A stretch of 64,000 nt of DNA from Clostridiales bacterium (GTDB lineage Bacteria; Bacillota; Clostridia; Lachnospirales; Lachnospiraceae). Position numbers and translations under genes: made by a program. Shown one piece after another: positions 42,734 to 50,705 of the stretch (positions within the stretch are counted from its first letter, which is position 1; the number at the start of each line of letters is the position of its first letter). The stretch is taken from the NCBI GenBank assembly GCA_019424245.1, contig JAHYZV010000001.1, positions 124,001-188,000 of the forward strand. Direction: 5' to 3'. The notes beneath the pieces were generated by a model. It saw only the letters and a program-made list of their open reading frames with translations. It had not been told where the DNA came from and did no database searches.

Positions 42734-43084
42734 TTACAGGCTGTTAATATCAACCTCTTTACCATCACGCCATATACGTTCAATATTATAGAACGCTCTG
42801 TCATCCTCAGAGAATACATGAACAATAACATCCTTGTAATCAAGAAGAATCCATGAAGCTGTATTATAACCCTCAACCTTAGGATCATCGAAGCCAGCCT
42901 TGAACATTTCTTCTTCTACATTATCTACCATAGCCTGAATCTGGTTAGTATTGCTACCACTAGCAATAACGAAATAATCTGCAATAACAGATACATTGCT
43001 GATATCAATAACTCTGATATCTTCAGCCTTCTTATCCTGTAAGGCATCTATGATAACCTTTAACATATCCTTAGAATCTGCCAT
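42734..43084 (-). CDS. rsfS: Ribosomal silencing factor RsfS (Iojap family)
   Basis: RsfS (116 residues) binds ribosomal protein L14 and keeps subunits apart when nutrients are short. Family features: 'DALQDKKAEDIRVIDIS', 'ADYFVIASGSNTNQIQAMVDNVEEEM' region (about 34-60) and 'SWILLDYKDVIVHVFSEDDRAFYNIERIW'-type ending (parts at 80-105). It is the last gene of the obg-yhbY-nadD-yqeK-rsfS group, 3 bases after yqeK, the usual Firmicute order. Confidence 0.95.
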   Translation of the reverse strand: MADSKDMLKVIIDALQDKKAEDIRVIDISNVSVIADYFVIASGSNTNQIQAMVDNVEEEMFKAGFDDPKVEGYNTASWILLDYKDVIVHVFSEDDRAFYNIERIWRDGKEVDINSL

Positions 43085-43087
43085 ATC

Positions 43088-43684
43088 TTAATTCTCTCTT
43101 TCTTTAATAATCCCTTTGTAGTATTCGTAGGTATCAACGGTCTGTGTATCAATATTACGACCAGTTTTTCTTATATACGAAAGGGTGTCGTCTAATATTA
43201 CATAAGCCGCCATATCAATATCAGTGAATGCCATATGTCTTATGTCATCAAGATTGGCAGCTTTATTTCTGTATGGTTCAATATAATCTGCAATGAATAC
43301 AATCTTTTCTAATAAAGTCATTGCAGGCTTTCCTGTTGTATGCCACTGGATGGCAGAACATATTTCATCATCTTCAACATTGTACTTGTGTGCTGCATAA
43401 TATGCACCAAGCTTTGAATGAAGCAGATAAGGACTTTCAAACTCAATATCTGATATTGGAAGTCCAAATTGTTCACATTCAGCAATCTTTACATCATCAG
43501 GAACACATTTTGCACAATCATGAAGAAGACCTGCAATATACGCTTTGTTCATATCTGCACCATGACACATGGCAAGACAGGCACTTGTATTAGCAACACC
43601 AAGTGTATGCTGGTATCGCATGTTGTCTGTACGGAGTGCGTCTTTTACATGTGTTCTTAATTGTTCAATATATTTGTTATCCAT
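43088..43684 (-). CDS. yqeK: YqeK-type HD hydrolase (diadenosine tetraphosphatase)
   Basis: HD-domain phosphohydrolase of 198 residues. YqeK proteins hydrolyse diadenosine tetraphosphate symmetrically to two ADP. The metal site is visible as His in 'RYQHTLGVANTS', the HD pair in 'AGLLHDCAKCV' (about 50-60), then 'HSKLGAYYAAHKY' and 'IQWHTTGKPAMT', and a later Asp in 'FIADYIEPYR'. It sits between nadD and rsfS, 11 bases after nadD. Confidence 0.93.
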   Translation of the reverse strand: MDNKYIEQLRTHVKDALRTDNMRYQHTLGVANTSACLAMCHGADMNKAYIAGLLHDCAKCVPDDVKIAECEQFGLPISDIEFESPYLLHSKLGAYYAAHKYNVEDDEICSAIQWHTTGKPAMTLLEKIVFIADYIEPYRNKAANLDDIRHMAFTDIDMAAYVILDDTLSYIRKTGRNIDTQTVDTYEYYKGIIKEREN

Positions 43685-43695
43685 AATAAAACCTC

Positions 43696-44304
43696 TTAAA
43701 CATAAAGTTTTCTGGACTTTATATACTCTTCTACTTCTTCTCCGACATCTTCTTTTACTGACAGACCCATTGCAACCTTCTTTCGTATATCAGTTGAACT
43801 GTAAGGAAGTTCCGGAACATCAATAAAATCAATAACCGCACCATATTTATCAGCAAGAAAATGTTTCTGATCTATAAGTACACTGGCTGAATTATTGTCT
43901 CTGTTAGCACATAAAAGATGACAATGGCTGCATATATACTCAGGATGATACCAGTCCTGAATATAAAGAAGCGAATCTGCACCTATTATAAAATATATTT
44001 TCTTATATGAATCATATATCTGTGCAAGTGTATCGGCTGTGTAGGTATTACCGGGACGGTCAGTTTCAATCGTAGAAAGTGACATGTAATCAAAAGGTTT
44101 AATTGCAAGCTTTACCATATTACAACGGTCAGTTGCACTTACAATGGGAGAATTATCTTTATAAGCAGGTGTGCCTGAAGGCATGAATAATATTTCATCT
44201 ATATCAGACTGCTCGTAGGCACATCTGGCAATACCTGTGTGTCCTTTGTGGATTGGATTAAATGTCCCACCCATAATACCTATTATTTTGTCTGAATTAA
44301 TCAT
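43696..44304 (-). CDS. nadD: Nicotinate-nucleotide adenylyltransferase NadD
   Basis: NadD (202 residues) makes deamido-NAD from nicotinate mononucleotide and ATP. The nucleotidyltransferase motif 'GIMGGTFNPIHKGHTG' opens the protein and 'YSSTDIRKKV' (the S-S/T-x-x-I-R motif) lies near residue 175. 'MPSGTPAYKD' and 'FIIGADSLLYIQDW' are family regions. The start overlaps the yhbY stop by 4 bases. Confidence 0.95.
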   Translation of the reverse strand: MINSDKIIGIMGGTFNPIHKGHTGIARCAYEQSDIDEILFMPSGTPAYKDNSPIVSATDRCNMVKLAIKPFDYMSLSTIETDRPGNTYTADTLAQIYDSYKKIYFIIGADSLLYIQDWYHPEYICSHCHLLCANRDNNSASVLIDQKHFLADKYGAVIDFIDVPELPYSSTDIRKKVAMGLSVKEDVGEEVEEYIKSRKLYV

Positions 44305-44588
44305 GGTAAAATGATTTTTTTGTTGTCCTTAGATTCCTTGTAAAGAACGATTTTCTTTCCAATAACCTGAACAACCTGTGAGCGTGTTCTTTCTGCAACC
44401 ATCTGTGCGATTTCTCTAGGGTCATCGGCACAGTTATTAAGAACACTTATTTTGATAAGTTCTCTTGCCTCAAGAGCTTCTGCAATAGCTGCAGTGTTCT
44501 CAGGAGTAAGACTGTTCTTTCCAAACTGGAATATTGGATCCATTGTCATTGCAAGACCCTTTAAATAAGCTCTCTGTTTGCTTGTCAT
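44301..44588 (-). CDS. yhbY: YhbY/CRM-domain RNA-binding protein
   Basis: Small CRM-domain protein of 95 residues associated with pre-50S ribosomes. It begins 'MTSKQRAYLKGLAMTMDPIF' (shown to residue 20) and continues 'QFGKNSLTPENTAAI', with the GxxG loop region replaced by a G-K pair as in related proteins, then 'LIKISVLNNCADD' and 'IVLYKES'. Obg lies directly upstream (17 bases), so both are likely ribosome assembly factors made together. Confidence 0.93.
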   Translation of the reverse strand: MTSKQRAYLKGLAMTMDPIFQFGKNSLTPENTAAIAEALEARELIKISVLNNCADDPREIAQMVAERTRSQVVQVIGKKIVLYKESKDNKKIILP

Positions 44589-44605
44589 ATATTCTCTCCT
44601 ATTAA

Positions 44606-45898
44606 TTATGCTTTATAGTAATCAAACTCAAGGTAATCACCAACGATAACTGTATCGCCTTCCTCAATTCCAAGCTTCTCAAGTTCATCAAGAACACCCG
44701 AGCGCTTCATGAATTTCTGGAAGAAATCAAATCCCTTTTCAGATTCAAGGTTAGTATAACCAAGCATTTTATCAATCTTTGGTCCGTTGACAACGTATAC
44801 GCCATCTTCGTTAATAGAAACTTCAAAGCTTTCGTTAGGATTATCCATAAGCTCGTCGTAGTCAAATTCTTTTTCAAATAATACAGGTTCGTCCTTGAAG
44901 TTATCAAGCAGTGTTCTGACTGCGTATAACAGCTCTTTAACGCCCTGTCCTGTAACAGCTGATATAGGATATACCTTAATACCTTCCGGCTCAAATGCAT
45001 CTCTTATAGCCTGTACAGGGTCACTGCCATCATCATATATAACATCAATCTTATTAGCTGCTATAACCTGTGGTCTTTCAAGAAGCTTAGGATTATAATT
45101 CTCAAGCTCTTTGTTAATAGCCTTAATATCAGCTATAGGATCACGGCCTTCAGTTGAAGCTGCATCAACAATATGAATAATGACTTTAGTTCTCTCAATA
45201 TGACGTAAGAACTGGTGTCCAAGACCAACACCTTCTGATGCACCCTCAATAAGACCAGGAATATCAGCAATAACGAAACCTTTACCACCATCAAGATCAA
45301 CAACACCAAGGTTAGGATTAAGTGTTGTGAAATGATAATTGGCAATCTTAGGTCTTGCATTAGTTACTCTTGATAAAAATGTTGATTTACCAACATTAGG
45401 GAATCCTACAAGACCAACATCAGCAATAACCTTAAGTTCAAGACGAACCCATAATTCCTGCGCATCCTGTCCAGGCTGTGCATACTGTGGAGCCTGCATG
45501 GTAGATGTAGCATAGTTCATGTTACCTTTACCACCACGGCCACCTTTAAGAATAGTTTCCTGAAGGTTATCTCCAGACATATCTGCAATAACTTTACCGG
45601 ATTCATCATCATATATAACAGTTCCTTCAGGCACTTTAATTATAAGGTCTTCACCATCTTTACCTGTGCATCTTCTCTTGCCGCCTTCTTCGCCGCTTTC
45701 AGCAATATATTTGCTGTTATGTCTGAAATCACCGAGTGTATTAAGCCCTTTATCGACCATAAAAATAATATCTCCGCCATGACCGCCATTGCCGCCATCA
45801 GGACCGCCAGCAGGAACATAAAGCTCTCTACGGAAGCTTACATGACCATCTCCACCCTTGCCGGATTTAATAAAAATGCGGACTCTGTCTGCAAACAT
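44606..45898 (-). CDS. obg: GTPase Obg/CgtA
   Basis: Obg (430 residues) is an essential GTPase in 50S assembly and stress signalling. The Gly-rich Obg fold (1-158, 'GGPDGGNGGHGGDIIF', 'GGKRRCTGKDGEDLIIKVPEGT') precedes the G domain with G1 'GFPNVGKSTFL' (about 166), G3 'DIPGLIEG' and G4 'ANKID', and the C-terminal OCT domain (about 350-430). GGAGGAAAG precedes the ATG. A terminator separates it from rpmA, so obg-yhbY-nadD-yqeK-rsfS is a separate transcript or a read-through unit; the 105-base gap also has an inverted GTTAAT.../...GTTAAC pair. Confidence 0.96.
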   Translation of the reverse strand: MFADRVRIFIKSGKGGDGHVSFRRELYVPAGGPDGGNGGHGGDIIFMVDKGLNTLGDFRHNSKYIAESGEEGGKRRCTGKDGEDLIIKVPEGTVIYDDESGKVIADMSGDNLQETILKGGRGGKGNMNYATSTMQAPQYAQPGQDAQELWVRLELKVIADVGLVGFPNVGKSTFLSRVTNARPKIANYHFTTLNPNLGVVDLDGGKGFVIADIPGLIEGASEGVGLGHQFLRHIERTKVIIHIVDAASTEGRDPIADIKAINKELENYNPKLLERPQVIAANKIDVIYDDGSDPVQAIRDAFEPEGIKVYPISAVTGQGVKELLYAVRTLLDNFKDEPVLFEKEFDYDELMDNPNESFEVSINEDGVYVVNGPKIDKMLGYTNLESEKGFDFFQKFMKRSGVLDELEKLGIEEGDTVIVGDYLEFDYYKA

Positions 45899-45960
45899 AA
45901 CCTTTCCTCCATTCTATATTTAAATTATGTTAACTGTTTAGAATTAACATTTACAAATTA

Positions 45961-45998
45961 AGAAAAAAGCTCCAAATCCGAAGACTTGGAGCTAAAAA
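45961..45998 (-). terminator. Terminator after rpmA
   Basis: On the minus strand AGCTCCAAGTC-TTCG-GATTTGGAGCT (an 11-bp stem with one mismatch and a stable UUCG loop) is followed by TTTTTT. Confidence 0.9.
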
Positions 45999-46003
45999 AC
46001 AAA

Positions 46004-46294
46004 TTAGTCGTTTGAAACAACAGGATAAACAGAAACCTGCTTTCTATCCTTGCCCTTTCTTTCGAACTTAACAGTTCCATCAACAAGTGCGAATAATGTA
46101 TCATCGCCACCACGACCAACATTAACACCTGGATGAATCTTTGTTCCACGCTGTCTGTAAAGAATATTACCAGCTAAAACAAACTGTCCGTCAGCTCTCT
46201 TAGCGCCTAATCTCTTAGACTCTGAATCTCTACCATTCTTTGTAGAACCTACACCCTTTTTATGAGCGAATAACTGAAGATTCATATTTAACAT
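46004..46294 (-). CDS. rpmA: Ribosomal protein L27 with N-terminal cleavage motif
   Basis: bL27 (96 residues) is located at the peptidyl-transferase centre. The N-terminus 'MLNMNLQLFAHKKG' has the Firmicute extension cut off by Prp after LQLF, leaving the mature AHKKG end. Downstream 'GSTKNGRDSESKRLGAKRADGQ' (split at residue 20 boundaries) and 'ILYRQRGTKIHPGVNVG' are standard. The start at 46294 follows GGAGGTG with 7 bases spacing. It is 4 bases after prp, and ends just before a strong terminator. Confidence 0.96.
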   Translation of the reverse strand: MLNMNLQLFAHKKGVGSTKNGRDSESKRLGAKRADGQFVLAGNILYRQRGTKIHPGVNVGRGGDDTLFALVDGTVKFERKGKDRKQVSVYPVVSND

Positions 46295-46298
46295 AAGG

Positions 46299-46625
46299 TT
46301 ACACCTCCTTAACACTAATTGATAAGTATTTCGGATTATCCTCAGCCACAGAACTAACACCTAATTCATATGACTTAAGTAAAATCGAAGTTTCCGGACT
46401 AACAGGCATAGCCATCTTAAAGATAACAATTCCTTCATCCTCATTAACTGACACATCAAACTTATCATCGGTAAAAGCCTCTATCGAATTAATAGTGTTG
46501 ATTGTCAGAACTGAAATAGCAGAACATATAATATCACTGCCGGATTCAGCATATCCTGCATGACCTGCAGAATAAAAACCTGTGATCTCTTTTTCAGAGT
46601 TCTTAAAAAAAGTTATATGAGTCAT
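46299..46625 (-). CDS. prp: Ribosomal-processing cysteine protease Prp
   Basis: Prp (108 residues) removes the N-terminal extension of bL27, a step required for ribosome function in Firmicutes that have the extension. The catalytic pair is His22 in 'AGHAGYA' and Cys34 in 'DIICSAIS', 12 residues apart, as in the characterised enzyme. The start at 46625 follows GAGGTG by 8 bases. Encoded between its substrate's gene rpmA and rplU. Confidence 0.95.
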   Translation of the reverse strand: MTHITFFKNSEKEITGFYSAGHAGYAESGSDIICSAISVLTINTINSIEAFTDDKFDVSVNEDEGIVIFKMAMPVSPETSILLKSYELGVSSVAEDNPKYLSISVKEV

Positions 46626-46658
46626 GAATAACACACCTCACAAACATCCATACAAAAA

Positions 46659-46967
46659 TTAAGCATTAATCTTTTCAATCTTAACTTCTGTGTAAGCCTG
46701 TCTATGACCATTCTTCTTGTGATATCCAGTCTTTCTCTTGTACTTGTAAACGATAACCTTCTTATCTCTGCCTTCGCCTACAACGCTAGCTGTAACTGTA
46801 GCACCGGCAACTGTTGGCTCACCAACCTTAGCCTCGCCGTTGTTTACAAAAAGAACCTGATCAAATGTAACAGTGTCACCAGCATTAACTGCAAGCTTCT
46901 CAACTCTGATAGTATCGCCTTCAGAAACTGTGTACTGCTTACCACCTGTTGCTATAATTGCGTACAT
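46659..46967 (-). CDS. rplU: Ribosomal protein L21
   Basis: bL21 (102 residues) of the 50S subunit. 'MYAIIATGGKQYTVSEGD' at the start and 'KVIVYKYKRKTGYHKKNGHRQ' region near 72-92 (ends in 'YTEVKIEKINA') are typical. GGAGGAT precedes the ATG. It is the first gene of rplU-prp-rpmA and is expressed from a strong promoter with a leader of about 87 bases that may be an autoregulatory L21 leader. Confidence 0.96.
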   Translation of the reverse strand: MYAIIATGGKQYTVSEGDTIRVEKLAVNAGDTVTFDQVLFVNNGEAKVGEPTVAGATVTASVVGEGRDKKVIVYKYKRKTGYHKKNGHRQAYTEVKIEKINA

Positions 46968-47054
46968 ATGGTATCCTCCTTAATTAAATACTCGCCAGTT
47001 TTGGGGAATCCGACATACATCAGATACACTTATACCCTAACTGAGCGGCACACA
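46968..47054 (-). ncRNA. Candidate L21 leader RNA
   Basis: The predicted 87-base untranslated leader of rplU can close CAGTT with AACTG (within GCCGCTCAGTT...AACTGGCGAG), with GGG/CCC pairing inside. Leaders of this kind that bind L21 and lower rplU expression are known in Bacillus and clostridia. The match here is by position and gross shape, not by covariance. Confidence 0.45.
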
Positions 47055-47060
47055 AAATAT

Positions 47061-47089
47061 ATAATATACATTCAGTTACTATTTGTCAA
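47061..47089 (-). promoter_or_regulatory. Strong promoter of rplU-prp-rpmA
   Basis: On the minus strand TTGACA (47089-47084), 17 bases, TATTAT (47066-47061), one mismatch from full consensus. Confidence 0.8.
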
Positions 47090-47117
47090 ATGTTTTTTAG
47101 AAATATTTTAAAAATTT

Positions 47118-47714
47118 TCAGATAATCCATAAGCCGGCAATTCCACATATAATTCCTACTGCGAATCCGGCAACAACATCTCTTACAAAATGTACTCCTG
47201 CAAGCACTCTGCTTGCTGCCATAATTGCTACAAGCATAAGCATTATAATCCCTACTGGAACAGAAACATAAAGCCAGCACATCGCAATAATTGTAATGGA
47301 AAAAACATGTCTGCTTGGCATTGATTCCCCTTTAGTATCTTTAACGAACAAGGGCTTTATATTGTATTTTTCATAGGGTCTTTTCGCATCAATACATTTT
47401 CTTATAACTGATACAAGAATAAATGATGTAAAAGGTGTCAGAATAAGCTTGGATGTAAGTAAAAATTTATCGGTTTCAACAACTATACCGCTGTTTCTTA
47501 ACATAATCGGAGTTATCTCAGAAAAGAAAGTCCCTCGTAAACTCATTATTATAAGAAAAATGTATGCAAATGCGATAAAATAAGCCATATATTTGTATAT
47601 GAATTTAAGAATTGCATAAGCTGGCTTACAATTAAGAAACCATTCTGATATCTTTCTATATCTTCTTTCGTATGCAGGAATCTCCTGTGAAATATTTACT
47701 TCAGTATTATCCAT
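47118..47714 (-). CDS. PAP2-family membrane phosphatase
   Basis: Integral membrane phosphatase of 198 residues with about five or six membrane helices. The three phosphatase signature motifs are present: K-x6-RP as 'KCIDAKRPYE' (about 105), 'PSRHVF' in place of PSGH (about 133) and S-R-x5-H-x3-D as 'SRVLAGVHFVRDVVAG' (about 167). It probably removes a phosphate from a lipid such as undecaprenyl diphosphate or phosphatidylglycerol phosphate; the substrate is not decided. The start at 47714 follows GGAGG closely. It lies between the RNase and the rplU promoter. Confidence 0.88.
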   Translation of the reverse strand: MDNTEVNISQEIPAYERRYRKISEWFLNCKPAYAILKFIYKYMAYFIAFAYIFLIIMSLRGTFFSEITPIMLRNSGIVVETDKFLLTSKLILTPFTSFILVSVIRKCIDAKRPYEKYNIKPLFVKDTKGESMPSRHVFSITIIAMCWLYVSVPVGIIMLMLVAIMAASRVLAGVHFVRDVVAGFAVGIICGIAGLWII

Positions 47715-47731
47715 AAATCCTCCATGCATTT

Positions 47732-48961
47732 TCAGGCTTTATTAAGACTTTCAGACAGACTTTTTCCAATTTTCTTTCGTGTAATCTCAACAAGACCAAG
47801 CTTGGTGATGTCAACGATTGTAGTGCTTACTATATCCTTTTTTGCCAGAGATTTCAAATGTTCCATCAAAATATCGCAATTTCTCTGATTCATATTAATA
47901 AAATCAACGATAATAATTCCCGAGAGATTTCTTATTTTAATCTGCTGGCACAGCTTGTCTGCGGCTTCAAGATTAGTTTTTAATGCAGAAGCCTCGATTG
48001 CTTCCATGCTCTTTGCCTTAGTTACATTCTTACCAGAATTAACATCAATGACAGAAAGTGCTTCAGTCTGTTCGATAATAAGATATCCACCTGATTTTAA
48101 CCAGACCTTCTTGGAAAGAGCGGTATCTATCTCTTTTTCTATAGAATAGAGCTTGTATAAAGGCCATAATTCATCGTTATACATACGGATACTTATATTA
48201 CTGCTACGAGGCAGATATGTTTCTAATTCATTAAATATAGCCGGAATATCTGTGATAATCTCAACACTGTCTTTTCCAGACAGATGAACAATTTCCTCAA
48301 TATATGCAGGTCTGTCTTTATGTACAAGTGTATAGAACTTTGAAAAAACAGCTTTTCGGAGCATATCAGTGTATTCGTCACACAATGCATTTACATCTTT
48401 AATAATGTCATTAGTATCAGCATCAGCACAGCCGCTTCTTAATATTATTCCGAAATTTGAAAGATAATCACAGCCTGTTTTTTCTATGGCTTCCTGCTGC
48501 TTCTGAATGAGAATGTCAGCAACACGTTTTTTTATCTCTGTGATTGTTTCATTAGATTTTATCTTTTTTGAAATGTGAACACCTTTTACATCGTTGGAAA
48601 CAACTGAATAATTGCCGGTAAGCTCTATCTTTGAAGATACCTTTGCAGGTTTGGTTTTAAGCGGCTCAGTTATAACTTTTACGAGAATTCTGTCGCCCTG
48701 ACATATTGCAGGATTGTTTTTCTCATTAAAAAATATTGGTGCTTTGTTGTCTGGTATAGAGTAATAACATTTCTGCTTATCCTCTATCTCAATAAATGCA
48801 GCGTTAATATTCTTAACTACATTTTCAACTCTTCCAACATATATGTTACCAACAACACTGCCACTATCTAAAGGCTTAAGATAGTGGCAGGTATTATCAG
48901 AAGTATATATGCAGCAGAAGATTTTATTGTTAATATCTGTGATTATATATTTATATTCCAT
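47732..48961 (-). CDS. rng: Ribonuclease E/G family protein
   Basis: RNase E/G-type endoribonuclease of 409 residues. An S1 RNA-binding domain (about 35-115, 'VVGNIYVGRVENVVKNINAAF' region) precedes the DNase-I-like catalytic part with the two metal-binding Asp: 'LSVIDVNSGKN' (about 302) and 'GIIIVDFINM' (about 346), plus 'NLEAADKLCQQI'. The protein ends soon after, without the C-x2-C zinc link seen in RNase E and G. Firmicutes carrying it often place it near rplU, as here. It starts 3 bases after the hisA-hisI stop. Confidence 0.88.
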   Translation of the reverse strand: MEYKYIITDINNKIFCCIYTSDNTCHYLKPLDSGSVVGNIYVGRVENVVKNINAAFIEIEDKQKCYYSIPDNKAPIFFNEKNNPAICQGDRILVKVITEPLKTKPAKVSSKIELTGNYSVVSNDVKGVHISKKIKSNETITEIKKRVADILIQKQQEAIEKTGCDYLSNFGIILRSGCADADTNDIIKDVNALCDEYTDMLRKAVFSKFYTLVHKDRPAYIEEIVHLSGKDSVEIITDIPAIFNELETYLPRSSNISIRMYNDELWPLYKLYSIEKEIDTALSKKVWLKSGGYLIIEQTEALSVIDVNSGKNVTKAKSMEAIEASALKTNLEAADKLCQQIKIRNLSGIIIVDFINMNQRNCDILMEHLKSLAKKDIVSTTIVDITKLGLVEITRKKIGKSLSESLNKA

Positions 48962-48964
48962 AAA

Positions 48965-50053
48965 TTATCTGTTCCATGTTTTAATATTTCTATAGAAGCA
49001 TGTTCTGTTTCCGGTGTGGCATGCAGCACCAACCTGACGAACCTTTGCAAGAATAGTATCATTGTCACAGTCGATGTCAAGAGAACCAACATACTGGAAA
49101 TGACCTGATGTAAGACCTTTAACCCAGAGCTCCTGACGGCTTCGGCTATAATAAGTCATGATTCCTGTCTCTAAAGTCTTATTGAAGGCTTCCTCATTCA
49201 TGTAAGCAAGCATAAGGACTTCACCATTGACATAATCCTGTACAACAACAGGAATAAGACCATTGGCGTCAAGCTTTAAATCCTTAAACGAAATATCAGC
49301 CTTAAGCATTGCTGATGCCTTGCTGTAAGATGCTCCGGATTCAAAAAGATTTACAGCCGCCTTAAGGTCAATACGTTTTTCATAGATTGCCTTACCGATA
49401 ATTGCACCATGGATACCGGCATCATTAATATGTGTAAGGTCATCCATGCAGCTCATGCCGCCTGATGCAATAATATCAATGCCTGTTTTATCAGAAAGAA
49501 TCTTAGTCTGTTCAACATTAGGACCGGCAAGCATACCGTCCTTTGATATATCAGTGTACACAATTGTCTGTACACCGATATCCTTCATTGCAAGTGCGAG
49601 TGAAAGAGCAGTCTTATCACTGACCTTCTCCCAGCCCTCGATGGCCACAAGACCATCCTTTGCATCAACACCTACAACAATATGTTCAGCACCGAATCTG
49701 TCAATGGCAGCCTTAATAAAATCAGGATTCTCAACAGCCTTAGTACCGATAATAACTCTGTATACGCCGAGATCAAGAACCTCCTGAATGTTTTCAAGAG
49801 TACGGATTCCACCGCCCATCTGTACAGGAACATTAACGCTTGAACATATCTTTTTAATAGTTTCTGCATTAACACCGTGTCCTTTCAAAGCACCATCAAG
49901 GTCAACAGTATGTATAAACTGTGCTCCTGCCTCTTCAAAGCCTTTAGCGATCTCGTAAGGTCTTTCAGAATATACAGTAACTTCATTAAAAAGTCCCTTC
50001 TTTAAGCGGACACACTGCCCGTTTTTAACATCAATTGCTGGATATAATCGCAT
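48965..50053 (-). CDS. hisAI: HisA-HisI fusion: ProFAR isomerase and phosphoribosyl-AMP cyclohydrolase
   Basis: A 362-residue fusion of two histidine enzymes. Residues 1-240 are HisA, the TIM-barrel isomerase of the aminoaldose/ketose ProFAR step: 'RLYPAIDVKNGQCVRL', 'VDLDGALKGHGVN', 'VQMGGGIRT', 'TDISKDGMLAGPN' and 'IIASGGMS'. After a short linker, residues about 255-362 are HisI, which opens the ring of phosphoribosyl-AMP: 'VNGEVLMLAYMNEEA', 'SGHFQYVGSLDIDCDNDT' and 'VGAACHTGNRTCFY', with the metal-binding Asp and Cys. HisI usually stands alone or is fused to HisE; I see no HisE part. AAGGAG precedes the ATG. Confidence 0.93.
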   Translation of the reverse strand: MRLYPAIDVKNGQCVRLKKGLFNEVTVYSERPYEIAKGFEEAGAQFIHTVDLDGALKGHGVNAETIKKICSSVNVPVQMGGGIRTLENIQEVLDLGVYRVIIGTKAVENPDFIKAAIDRFGAEHIVVGVDAKDGLVAIEGWEKVSDKTALSLALAMKDIGVQTIVYTDISKDGMLAGPNVEQTKILSDKTGIDIIASGGMSCMDDLTHINDAGIHGAIIGKAIYEKRIDLKAAVNLFESGASYSKASAMLKADISFKDLKLDANGLIPVVVQDYVNGEVLMLAYMNEEAFNKTLETGIMTYYSRSRQELWVKGLTSGHFQYVGSLDIDCDNDTILAKVRQVGAACHTGNRTCFYRNIKTWNR

Positions 50054-50075
50054 ATATGTAACTCCTTAAGTATAT

Positions 50076-50675
50076 TTAGAGACTTCCCTTAGTAGAGAGA
50101 ATTGTCTTGATTCTTGTATCTTTAACAGTTGCCTCATCCAATGCCTTTGCAAATGCTTTGAACATGCCTTCAATAATGTGATGATCGTTCTCACCTGCAA
50201 TCTTTCTTATATGAAGATTCATGCCTGCACTGTAGGATATTGCATAGAAGAATTCTTTAACCATCTGTGTATCAAAGTATCCGACGCTGTCTGCTGTAAA
50301 TGTAGACTCAAAACCAAGATACGGTCTTCCTGAAAGGTCTATGGCACACATGATAAGTGTTTCATCCATAGGAAGAATAATGTCGCCATATCTTCTTATA
50401 GACATCTTATCTCCTATAGCTTCTTTGATAGCTTCACCAAGTACAATTCCGACATCTTCGATAGTATGGTGGCAGTCAACTATTAGGTCACCAGTTACTT
50501 TTAACTTAAGGTCAAAAAGACCATGCTTTGCAAAGCTTTTTAACATATGGTCGAAAAAACCGATTCCTGTATCGACCTCTGCTTCTCCCGAACCATCAAT
50601 TCTTAAAAATAAAGCAATATCAGTTTCACTTGTTTTTCTTTTTACAGTTGCCTGTCTGATTTCAGATACAGCCAT
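50076..50675 (-). CDS. hisB: Imidazoleglycerol-phosphate dehydratase
   Basis: HisB dehydratase (199 residues, monofunctional) of histidine synthesis. The Mn-binding His-rich motifs are 'GIGFFDHMLKSFAKHGLFD', 'DCHHTIEDVGIVLGEA' and 'ENDHHIIEGMFKAFAKAL'. It lies between hisD and the hisA-hisI fusion. GGGG precedes the ATG, and a small GC hairpin (GCGC-CAGT-GCGC, 50691-50702) sits in the gap before it. Confidence 0.96.
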   Translation of the reverse strand: MAVSEIRQATVKRKTSETDIALFLRIDGSGEAEVDTGIGFFDHMLKSFAKHGLFDLKLKVTGDLIVDCHHTIEDVGIVLGEAIKEAIGDKMSIRRYGDIILPMDETLIMCAIDLSGRPYLGFESTFTADSVGYFDTQMVKEFFYAISYSAGMNLHIRKIAGENDHHIIEGMFKAFAKALDEATVKDTRIKTILSTKGSL

Positions 50676-50705
50676 ATAATCCCCGTTTCCGCGCCAGTGC
50701 GCTAA

